Part shown: positions 6,805 through 12,263 of the stretch, one piece after another
Layout: each line of letters begins with the position of its first letter
How positions within the stretch are numbered: position 1 is the first letter of the stretch
NCBI GenBank assembly: GCA_025363325.1
Contig: JANYEF010000083.1
Coordinates: 1 to 13,501, forward strand
DNA length: 13,501 nt
Reading direction: 5' to 3'
DNA from: Nitrospira sp.
GTDB lineage: Bacteria; Nitrospirota; Nitrospiria; Nitrospirales; Nitrospiraceae
Translations under genes and position numbers: made by a program
Notes under the pieces: model-generated
Seen by the model: the letters and a program-made list of their open reading frames with translations, nothing else
Told to the model about the DNA's origin: nothing
Database searches by the model: none

Positions 6805-7236
6805 ATGGCAGCTATATCGCAGAAGACATCGACCAAGAAATCCTGCCCTCTCCGCAAGAGGCTCCTCGACATGCGGGTCAGCCTCTTAGGTCTCCATAAG
6901 GCTCTGATTCTTGCAGAGCAAGTGACCTACGAACGCATCAATGGCCGCGTCGCATCAACCAGCGAACTGCTGCAGTTGGTCTTGAACGATCCTTGGTTTA
7001 CCTGGCTTCACCCCTTATCTCAGCTGGTGATCCGTATCGATGAACTCATGGATAACGAGTCCGAGCTTTCGCTGGTTGAGGTGGAGCATTTTCTGATAGA
7101 AGCTCGAGCCCTCATTCGTCCTTCGGAGGAAGGAGACGGTTTCGGACGGAGTTATTACGAAGCCCTTCAGCGGGAACCCGACGTCATCTTCGCCCACGTC
7201 GAAGTGAAGAGACTCTTGACCAAGATCGCCGCGTAA
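6805..7236 (+). CDS. Conserved protein of unknown function, tandem paralogue 2
   Basis: 143 aa, paralogue of the preceding gene. Shared blocks are LAEQVTYERINGRVASTSELLQLV, NDPWFTWLHPL, RPSEEGDGFGRSYYEALQREPDV and FAHVEVKRLL, written here as short anchors in order. The N-terminal 14 residues differ and are Lys/Ser/Thr-rich. No membrane segment or enzymatic motif. The most constant positions between the two copies (YER, NDPWFTWL, EGDGF, YYEALQR, PDV) are good candidates for a binding surface. It has its own TGCTAnnnT promoter and lies between repeats E and F in direct orientation, so the gene plus its repeat looks like one unit of a duplication. Confidence 0.85.
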   Translation: MAAISQKTSTKKSCPLRKRLLDMRVSLLGLHKALILAEQVTYERINGRVASTSELLQLVLNDPWFTWLHPLSQLVIRIDELMDNESELSLVEVEHFLIEARALIRPSEEGDGFGRSYYEALQREPDVIFAHVEVKRLLTKIAA

Positions 7237-7447
7237 CGTTCTGAAATACTCACGCCTCATCTGCTTCCTGTCTTCCACCCGTGAATACACCTCCGGGTTT
7301 CCCACGCCTGTGGCCGAACACCTAGCCGCCCCTCCTTCACCTCGTCACAAATGCAATACCAGACAGGCTCTTAGCAGGCACGGAAAATAATATTGCAGGC
7401 TAAGATTTCGATAGTTCGCATGTATGACACAGCAGGCATGCACGCCC
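7237..7447. other. Gene-free spacer
   Basis: About 210 bases without a credible reading frame. It has a C/T-rich first part and an AT-rich patch (GGAAAATAATATTGC, 7381-7395) that could hold a -10 box but leads to no gene. I see no terminator with a T-run. Confidence 0.5.
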
Positions 7448-7571
7448 GCAGGATGCTCAAACTGGTTTGTTTTGTTTATCTGGCTCATCTGGTCTGTCTG
7501 GTTTAACCAAACAAACGAGACAAACCAAATAACGGTCTTCTTCTGTTGGCGGACTTTTTCAGCATCCTGCT
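7448..7571. repeat. Hybrid repeat F: B-type ends around a TTTGGTTTG core
   Basis: GCAGGATGCT (7448-7457) is the perfect inverse of AGCATCCTGC (7561-7570). These are the ends of elements B and G. Between them lies the TTTGGTTTG-type core: TGGTTTGTTTTGTTTATCTGG on the left and ACCAAACAAACGAGACAAACC on the right, then AACGGTCTTCT and TGGCGGACTTTTTCAG. It therefore joins both repeat types of this window in one element. Confidence 0.85.
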
Positions 7572-7592
7572 CATCAAAGAATCAAGTTTTTC

Positions 7593-7621
7593 TTGCCTCT
7601 ACCGATACATACAAGTAGGCT
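7593..7621 (+). promoter_or_regulatory. Possible promoter of the PilZ gene
   Basis: TTGCCT (7593-7598), a 17-base spacer, TAGGCT (7616-7621). Match to consensus is 4 of 6 and 3 of 6, so weak. The predicted start near 7628 would fall at the GGAG ribosome site, which argues against it or for a start slightly upstream. Confidence 0.25.
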
Positions 7622-7641
7622 CATCTACGGAGATTATGACG

Positions 7642-8007
7642 ATGCAACCACGCTGCCGCCTGCGAGTTCCCGTCGGCTACCCTGCCAGTATCCAAAGCGA
7701 TATCGGCACCGGAGAAGGAGTCTTGCTCGACCTCTCACCCGCTGGTTGTAGAATGCGCAGCGACATCGCGCTGAATGCGGGAACCTATCTCACACTGCAA
7801 ATAGCTGTTGCGCAGGAACCAACCCCCCTGGCTGTGGAAGTCTCGGTGGTTCGCTGGTGCAAAGACGGGAACTTCGGAGTGGAGTTTCTGCGGTACAGTC
7901 AGGGAGATCGTGAACGAGTCACCAATCTTGTCGAGCCCTCGCCACCGACCGAAATACCTGCCCATCTTACTCACGCGACATCGACGCTTACTGCCGTCGG
8001 CTCATAA
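7642..8007 (+). CDS. PilZ-domain protein (candidate c-di-GMP receptor)
   Basis: 121 aa from ATG 7642, which has GGAG (7629-7632) 9 bases upstream. ATG 7636, two codons earlier, is only 3 bases from it. The open frame reaches back into repeat F, but that part is not protein-like. The PilZ signature is visible: RxxxR as RCRLR at residues 4-8, and (D/N)xSxxG as DLSPAG at 30-35. The beta-barrel strands follow (LTLQIAV, VEVSVVRWC, NFGVEFLRY). In the family these two motifs bind cyclic di-GMP. The protein is a stand-alone PilZ domain with a short Pro/Thr-rich tail, probably a cytoplasmic adaptor. Its partner is not evident from the neighbours. Confidence 0.85.
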   Translation: MQPRCRLRVPVGYPASIQSDIGTGEGVLLDLSPAGCRMRSDIALNAGTYLTLQIAVAQEPTPLAVEVSVVRWCKDGNFGVEFLRYSQGDRERVTNLVEPSPPTEIPAHLTHATSTLTAVGS

Positions 8008-8124
8008 CCCGCAACTCGTGAAGCGTGAAACACGGGAAAGGCGCGATCCGAAGTTCGATGCTCGGAGTTGAAGCGCCGAAATGGTGTCCTTGCAATCTCC
8101 CCTCACATGCCCAATAACACGAAA

Positions 8125-8150
8125 GCGGCCGGCCCATAAGGACCGACCGC
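8125..8150 (-). terminator. Intrinsic terminator downstream of the Lys/His-rich protein gene
   Basis: Stem of 11 pairs (two G-U): on the minus strand GCGGTCGGTCC (8140-8150), loop TTAT, GGGCCGGCCGC (8125-8135). It is followed by TTTCGTGTTATT. The plus-strand side lacks a T-run, so it mainly serves the minus-strand gene that ends 32 bases before it, though the hairpin may also protect the end of the convergent PilZ transcript. Confidence 0.75.
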
Positions 8151-8182
8151 CTTGCTTCGAGTTGCCCGCCTGAAGTTATCGG

Positions 8183-8497
8183 TTAGTCTTTCTCGTGCTT
8201 GTCCCCATCTTCGAGCTTGTCCTTGTCACCATGCTTCTCCCGATCTTTGTGCTTCCCGCGATCAGAGTGTTTATCGCCACCCTCATGCTTGTCCCGGTGC
8301 TTGCCTTTGCCTTTATGTTCGCCCTTCATTTCTTTCTTATCTTCAGCCTTCGGCGCTTCCGCAGCCGGAGCTGGAGCCGCGACCGCCGGGGCTGATGCGG
8401 GAGCCGGCGCAGGAGCTGGAGGTGGCGCTTGTGCCAATGCACTGGTGAATGCCAATAGGACTGCGGCTGCCGTGAACGTCGATACGGTTCTGATCAT
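8183..8497 (-). CDS. Secreted low-complexity Ala/Pro then Lys/His/Asp-rich protein
   Basis: 104 aa. A strong ribosome site GGGAGG (minus strand of 8504-8509) lies 6 bases before the ATG. Residues 1-23 are a signal peptide (hydrophobic AAAVLLAFTSALA, cleavage before QAPPP). Residues 24-50 are an Ala/Pro linker of PAPAPA type. Residues 50-104 contain almost only Lys, His, Asp, Glu and Gly, in short approximate repeats such as KHKDREKHGDKDK and GDKHEKD. No folded domain is expected; the composition suggests an intrinsically disordered, highly charged periplasmic or secreted protein that could bind metal through its histidines. That is inference. Signal peptide, ribosome site and terminator argue that it is a real gene despite low complexity. 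Confidence 0.85.
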   Translation of the reverse strand: MIRTVSTFTAAAVLLAFTSALAQAPPPAPAPAPASAPAVAAPAPAAEAPKAEDKKEMKGEHKGKGKHRDKHEGGDKHSDRGKHKDREKHGDKDKLEDGDKHEKD

Positions 8498-8706
8498 GTC
8501 GGTCCTCCCATGGTTAAGTCTCTCTGTTCACAGTGAGATTCGCCTACCTCACTCTGGATGACTCTCACGCAAGCCTGATGCCATAGTCATATCGGGAAAG
8601 CGCGACGTTTATACAGGGGAAAGGGAGGTGACGCCCTGCTTTCAGGCTGGCGCATACGGAGACTGTGGCAGAACGGCTGGTTATCCCTCCATCTTGCCTC
8701 AGCACT

Positions 8707-8834
8707 AGCAGGAAGCTGAAAAAGACCGCCAGCATCGTTCTCGCATCGTTCAGATCCTCAACGTACCCCAGTGGGTACGCCTCCGGTCTTCACTCGCTGC
8801 GGCCTTGCTGGACAGCCTTTTTGAGCATCCTGCT
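8707..8834. repeat. Palindromic repeat element G
   Basis: AGCAGGAAGCT (8707-8717) is inverted against AGCATCCTGCT (8824-8834), 10 of 11. The central hairpin CGTACCC (8762-8768)/GGGTACG (8773-8779) has loop CAGT. Its minus strand aligns along its length with element B (1728-1850). It lies in the intergenic region between the secreted low-complexity protein's upstream side and the 3' end of the DUF5069 gene. Confidence 0.85.
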
Positions 8835-8918
8835 GGAAGGTTTTCCTGTTATGCCAAATATGCTGCCGCTCGAAGCTCCAGCAGACCAACATGATTTTTC
8901 CGAACCCAACTAGAAATA

Positions 8919-9350
8919 CTACAGCCGTCCTTCGTCGAGTTCGATCATATCCGCCCAAGTAGAGACGGAAGGAAGGGAACTCATCGGCACAACACGCTTC
9001 GTCGCCACATCCTGCAATCGAACCTGGAACCGCTGCTGCGCGGCGGCGTCTTTTGGACCGGAAGACAGAAGACCCTGGCTCCATTGCGCGATCTCTTGGT
9101 CAGACGGTTTTCGGCTATTGGCCTTCACCCAGGCGAGCAATTCCTCATCCGTTCCGCCGACCAACACCCGCTGCTCAAACGCCTTCGGATCGATCTGTAG
9201 AAAATCGACCAGGTACTTGTCGAACCCCACCGTGATGTAGTTGTAGTCCTGAATCGCGCCCGCATGCCGCAAACGAATCTTGTCGATAAACCGCCCCAAG
9301 TGGGCAATGCCACCGAGGAGGGCTTTGGGGCTACGGGGATACTTCATCAT
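8919..9350 (-). CDS. DUF5069-domain protein
   Basis: 143 aa from the ATG at 9348-9350 (a second ATG follows directly), with GGAG 9 bases upstream. The frame is open back to 9725, but the upstream part is the remnant of a toxin read out of its normal context, not part of this protein. The DUF5069 signature is at the N-terminus: YPRSPKALLGGIAHLGRFIDKIRLRHAG, then FDKYLVDFLQIDPKAFEQRVL and DEELLAWVKAN. The C-terminal 60 residues are helical and less conserved. The family is small, cytoplasmic and of unknown biochemical role. It begins 35 bases after the original toxin stop, so it could be read from the toxin-antitoxin promoter. Confidence 0.88.
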   Translation of the reverse strand: MMKYPRSPKALLGGIAHLGRFIDKIRLRHAGAIQDYNYITVGFDKYLVDFLQIDPKAFEQRVLVGGTDEELLAWVKANSRKPSDQEIAQWSQGLLSSGPKDAAAQQRFQVRLQDVATKRVVPMSSLPSVSTWADMIELDEGRL

Positions 9351-9385
9351 CTCAGCTTTCTCCGAACGATTATCTTTCTTGACCT

Positions 9386-9644
9386 TCAGGCCTTGCCCCG
9401 CGAGACCCAATAGCCAGGCTTGCGTTTCAGATGCATGACGGCTGCTATATAGATCACTTTCCCTTACGACAGCATAGATGATGCCATAGGGAAACCTCTG
9501 AAGGAGATAGCGTCGGAATCTCCCTTTCAGGATGCGCCACACGGTGGGATGTTGCTGAATCTGTTCGAAGGCTGATTCAACCGAGTCCACGAACTCTTGT
9601 CCCAGCCCCTCCCGGCAATCTTCATAGAACAATGCAGCGCAGTG
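9386..9644 (-). pseudogene. ParE/RelE-family toxin remnant (no start, one-base frameshift)
   Basis: The minus strand encodes ALFYEDCREGLGQEFVDSVE, then FRRYLLQRFPYGIIYAVVRE, the core of a ParE/RelE-type mRNA-interferase or gyrase-poison toxin. After VVRE the frame continues as nonsense. Dropping one A of the AAA at 9458-9460 (minus strand) restores VIYIAAVMHLKRKPGYW and a TGA at 9386-9388, the expected end of the family. About 15 N-terminal residues, including the start codon, are missing, because the toxin core runs directly into the antitoxin C-terminal coding sequence. Both defects together make it non-functional. A sequencing error could explain the frameshift but not the missing N-terminus. 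Confidence 0.8.
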
Positions 9645-9843
9645 CCTTGCCCGCAGAAACGGTCTTTGTCGCCTTTCGCTTCCACGCGCCAAAGCGTTTC
9701 TCGGCCTCTGCGATCCACGCTTCATCTACGGCTGTAAGCGGTTCGTGCTTCATCTGTACAAGCAGTCGCTCGGCCAACCGTTCGCGTTCCGTTGCGGGTA
9801 ACTTCTGCGCCTGCTTTTCGAGGGCCAACGCTCGTGAGGTCAT
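9622..9843 (-). CDS. Addiction-module antitoxin (unstable antitoxin family, TIGR02574-like)
   Basis: 73 aa from the ATG at 9841-9843; an upstream in-frame ATG at 9912 would run through the operator and is less likely. It has the family pattern: a helix LEKQAQKLPATERERLAERLLVQ, a short acidic linker, and WIAEAEKRFGAWKRKATKTVSAGKAL. Such antitoxins bind the ParE/RelE toxin encoded next to them and repress their own promoter. The C-terminus (ALRCIVL) is atypical and overlaps the out-of-frame toxin core, as expected if a deletion fused the two genes. Twin palindromes lie just upstream. With the toxin dead, it may persist as an orphan antitoxin. Confidence 0.82.
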   Translation of the reverse strand: MTSRALALEKQAQKLPATERERLAERLLVQMKHEPLTAVDEAWIAEAEKRFGAWKRKATKTVSAGKALRCIVL

Positions 9844-9856
9844 CGCCTTTCTCTCG

Positions 9857-9890
9857 GTAGGAGAACCTACGGACTCGTAGAGAACTCTAC
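9857..9890 (-). promoter_or_regulatory. Twin-palindrome operator of the antitoxin gene
   Basis: Two 14-base palindromes, GTAGGAGAACCTAC (9857-9870) and GTAGAGAACTCTAC (9877-9890), share GTAG/CTAC ends and a GAGAAC centre and start exactly 20 bases apart, about two helical turns. They lie 14 bases upstream of the antitoxin ATG. This is the arrangement expected for cooperative autorepression by an antitoxin dimer pair. A promoter hexamer is not clear. Confidence 0.55.
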
Positions 9891-9912
9891 AAGGTTTAAC
9901 CAGTCGTTGCAA

Positions 9913-10473
9913 CGGCGGGACAACCTCCCGTTTATCTCTGGTTATGACCCCACGCGGACTCTTCCTTTGCAGAACATTTTCAACTGCGGGCCTGCTGCCG
10001 CTACTCCCTGCATCCCCGGAACGGCACGCATGGGCTCGGCTGAGCGGAGTCTCTCTGGAATTCCTTCAGCTGCGATTATTCGATCGCAGAGCTTCAGTCA
10101 GTCCAGCTTTCCTTCTTTGCACGCATCATCCATGGAGGCTTCTACTGCAACTGCGGACACGCCGCTACGACAAGCCAGTATGCTCATAATCTACATACTG
10201 GCGGGCGGGCTCGCCCCTCCCGACCTCGACGTACTGCTTCGAGTACGCCTCAGCCTCTCGGGGCTCCACGCGCCCTTCTCGCTTGGCGTCTCCACAGTTT
10301 CGTCACGAGTCCCCATGAATCATGCGCGCCAGCCGCGCCTCGATGGGTCCCCGTTCTTCCGGTGAGGTCGCGCGGTAGCATGGCAGCGCTCGCAGCAATC
10401 AACGGTTCGTGAATTCTTTTCTTTGCTTGAACCTATTCTTTGCCGAGCGCCAGTCTCACGTGCACATTTGCGG
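9913..10473. other. Gene-poor stretch with a hairpin and a repeat relic
   Basis: No credible gene in about 560 bases. The plus-strand open frame from 9907 is low in helix-forming composition and has no ribosome site. On the minus strand, fragments such as DRIIAAEGIPERLRSAEP are interrupted by stops and could be remains of a gene. A 9-pair hairpin GCCAGTATG/CATACTGGC spans 10174-10202, and a relic of the palindromic repeat family lies at 10221-10275. Confidence 0.45.
10221..10275. repeat. Relic of the palindromic repeat family
   Basis: CGACCTCGACGTACTGCTTC followed by GAGTACGCCTCAGCCTCTCG resembles the core of element B. The stem CGTACT (10230-10235)/AGTACG (10242-10247) encloses GCTTCG, the same loop as in element B. 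The AGCATCCT-type ends are not recognisable. Confidence 0.45.
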
Positions 10474-10534
10474 GTTTCACGCTGAACTAAGCAGCGCGCC
10501 GCTTTTGCGCGTCCGCTTAAGTGTCATGTTGGGC
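10474..10534 (-). other. attC-like recombination site (61 bp)
   Basis: On the minus strand GCCCAAC (10528-10534) matches the integron R'' core RYYYAAC. It follows the stop codon of the next gene by two bases. After a 7-base spacer, TTAAGCGG-(A)-CGCGC pairs with GCGCG-CT-GCTTAG with a single extrahelical A, as in attC folds. A second spacer and GTGAAAC (10474-10480) stand where the R' core GTTRRRY should be; the third base is G instead of T. Length, core, arms and position after the stop codon fit; the R' core is degenerate, so the site may be inactive. Confidence 0.55.
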
Positions 10535-10536
10535 GG

Positions 10537-11127
10537 CTACGCCTGCACACCTGCTTCTCCTTTTGTGCTGGTAAGGCTCTCAGCGACACGAGCACAAGAA
10601 CGTGCGAGCTCTTCAAACTCGGAAAATAGCAATGTCACATTTGCCGTATGAAAACCCTCGTTTGAGAGCCACACGGGGTCTTGGGCATCAGCCGTCTGGT
10701 GCTTGCTCGTTGTGTATAGGAGATTCAGCCGCTGTAGCGAACTTCCGTCATTTGACTCGAAGAGCTGGGTCTTCAGCTTCTTGCGTGAATGGTCATAGGC
10801 CTGATAAAGCATCGCGGCCGCCGTCTCGCCGTGGTGAAGGGCTCGATAGTACGGTGACCAGCGAGGATTGCCGGAGATAAGGTCTTGAACTTCGGCCCTC
10901 ATTCGCATGTACTCGGCAAAGGCCATTTCGGTACGCCTCACAAACTGAATGGCAAATGGCCGCATCACTTCAGGAGGCTGATTGACGAAGATGACCATTA
11001 GGCCGAAGCCGGATACCCAATTGCTGGAATTCGGAAACTCGGCGGAAAGATCAGTGATGCGGCACTCGGTGACCCCGGTGACCTTAGACGAAATGAAGGT
11101 CTCAACTGCGTACTTGGTGAATGGCAC
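10537..11127 (-). CDS. Unknown protein, probable gene-cassette cargo
   Basis: 196 aa from the ATG at 11125-11127. GAGG lies 13 bases upstream, rather far. The N-terminal 70 residues look like beta strands (TKYAVETFISSKVTGVTECRI, FGLMVIFVNQ). The rest is helical (MRMRAEVQDLISG, YYRALHHGETAAAMLYQAYD, LFSEFEELARSCARVAESLT). No catalytic motif, signal peptide or membrane segment. I recognise no family. The gene ends with TAG two bases before an attC-like site, and GTTAGGT, a perfect R' core, lies 17 bases before its ATG. Both fit an integron gene cassette, where most cargo proteins are unknown. The AT-richer codon choice compared with the left part of the window also suggests transfer. Confidence 0.7.
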   Translation of the reverse strand: MPFTKYAVETFISSKVTGVTECRITDLSAEFPNSSNWVSGFGLMVIFVNQPPEVMRPFAIQFVRRTEMAFAEYMRMRAEVQDLISGNPRWSPYYRALHHGETAAAMLYQAYDHSRKKLKTQLFESNDGSSLQRLNLLYTTSKHQTADAQDPVWLSNEGFHTANVTLLFSEFEELARSCARVAESLTSTKGEAGVQA

Positions 11128-11521
11128 AGCGTGTTCCTCGTGACACCTAACTATTAAGTGAGCAGCGGCAGGGACATGGCTACAGGCAGCCTATCCCTGA
11201 CAGTGCCAGAACTCTGGTGACTGAAAAGCTGAGAGATCATCCGCATTTCGAGGATCTGTGTCAATAACCGCCCACAAGAAAACACTGCCATTCGCGCGGC
11301 CTATCTCCCTATTGCCCGCAGCCTATTTCTGCCGGGCAGGGACGCACAGTTTGCCCAACCCTAACCAGTCTGCGAAGATTCGAATGGTGTCTGGAACTGT
11401 TTCAGACTTCAAGAGGTGTGTCAGGGCGCAGAGCGAGCTTTGCCGAAGGAGCGGGGACCCACCGAGGTTTAGCCGAGAGGGAAAGCTATAACTACCCAAG
11501 CCGTTAAATGGTTCCTGGAAA
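11128..11521. other. Gene-free region with cassette-boundary-like motif and hairpin
   Basis: About 390 bases without a credible gene. On the minus strand GTTAGGT (11145-11151) matches the integron core GTTRRRY and would mark the cassette start. A hairpin CAGGGA-cat-GGCT / AGCC-ta-TCCCTG spans 11169-11199. A second inverted repeat GTCTGGAA/TTTCAGAC lies at 11388-11406. No T-run follows either hairpin, so they are not clear terminators. Confidence 0.4.
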
Positions 11522-12040
11522 CTATTTAGCTTGCATACTATCTCCAGCCTTCCGAACTTCTAGGAGTGCAACCTGCAACATGCTTCGCAATGCCACAGCT
11601 ATCAGGACGAACTTCTCCTTGGGAGTCAGATCCTTGAAACTTGGAGGACTAACACCCAACTGGGAATTGGTTCTCGCGTATGCAAGTTGCACTACTTCTT
11701 TGTCCGTAGTCGATAAAGACTCATACAGGTTATTGATACGGCTGTCGGATAATTTAGAATTTAGATCGTGTGCAAACTCATTGCGAAGCTTGCCAAAAGC
11801 GCGAAGCCCCTTGGCATGTTCTGGACCTAGCCCTAGTGCAATCGCCAGATCAACGCTTTGAGAGAATTCGAGATTCAGTCTCCTTAAGGCCTCTTCGTCT
11901 TTGACTAGCAATCGGAGCAATTCAAGCAGAAGAGCCTCAATATGAATGTGCGCTCGAATAACAGCGCCAAGCTCGTCCTCACCATTTAGCACCTTGATGA
12001 AGTCTTCGATCGTAGATCCCGCTGGCTGGCTTGTCGACAT
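11522..12040 (-). CDS. HEPN-like / MtlR-like helical protein
   Basis: 172 aa, all helical. The pattern DELGAVIRAHIHIEALLLELL, then VDLAIALGLGP and LRAFGKLRNEFAHDL is the layout of a group of small proteins related to the mannitol repressor MtlR and to HEPN domains. RNEFAH at 86-91 fits the R-x4-6-H motif, which in HEPN ribonucleases is catalytic; in MtlR-like members the same motif is structural. No DNA-binding domain or nucleotidyltransferase partner gene is adjacent, so a complete HEPN/MNT toxin system is not shown. The start has only a distant AAGGAG (14 bases upstream). Like its unknown neighbour it is probably acquired cargo. Confidence 0.75.
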   Translation of the reverse strand: MSTSQPAGSTIEDFIKVLNGEDELGAVIRAHIHIEALLLELLRLLVKDEEALRRLNLEFSQSVDLAIALGLGPEHAKGLRAFGKLRNEFAHDLNSKLSDSRINNLYESLSTTDKEVVQLAYARTNSQLGVSPPSFKDLTPKEKFVLIAVALRSMLQVALLEVRKAGDSMQAK

Positions 12041-12143
12041 GGAAGGGTGGTCTTCTCCTTACCTTATTCCTAGCCCTTTCCTACAACTACGGAGTACGGT
12101 ACGTCGCGTAGAAACCCATGTCAACGGGACACAATGTTCCCAA

Positions 12144-12263
12144 GGCCGCTCAAAACGGTCTTCCAACAAGGCCGCAACGAGCGAGGGCCCGAGGCATACC
12201 GTTTTGTGTATGTCGAGGGTCCGAACGACGTGAGAACGAAGCTGGAGGCCGTTTTCAGCGGCC
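12144..12263. repeat. Diverged palindromic repeat element H
   Basis: GGCCGCTCAAAACGG (12144-12158) is inverted against CCGTTTTCAGCGGCC (12249-12263). The inner part CTTCCAACAAGGCCGCAACG matches the left arm of element B, and the central stem is CATAC (12195-12199)/GTATG (12208-12212) instead of CGTAC/GTACG. The ends differ from AGGATGCT but keep their inverted symmetry. Its right arm contains the stop codon of the downstream-lying glutamate synthase gene (12255-12257). Confidence 0.75.

Noticed and set aside
5970..7571. CRISPR array suggested by the repeated TTTGGTTTG motifs
   Set aside because: The repeats are long hairpins spaced by whole genes, in both orientations, without uniform short repeats or spacers.
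7424..7618. Small plus-strand gene over repeat F
   Set aside because: The frame consists of the repeat itself, and its composition reflects the TTTGGTTTG core.
8919..9725. A single 268-residue fusion of ParE/RelE toxin and DUF5069 domain
   Set aside because: The join is produced by a frameshift at 9458-9460; removing one base restores the toxin's own ending and stop at 9386, and DUF5069 has its own ATG and ribosome site at 9350.
9907..10365. 152-codon plus-strand open frame
   Set aside because: No ribosome site, composition unlike a protein, and it runs through a hairpin and the repeat relic.
11353..11509. A second attC site after the HEPN-like gene (ATTTAAC ... GTTGGGC on the minus strand)
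   Set aside because: Both core motifs match, but the sequences inside them do not pair, and 157 bp is long for attC.
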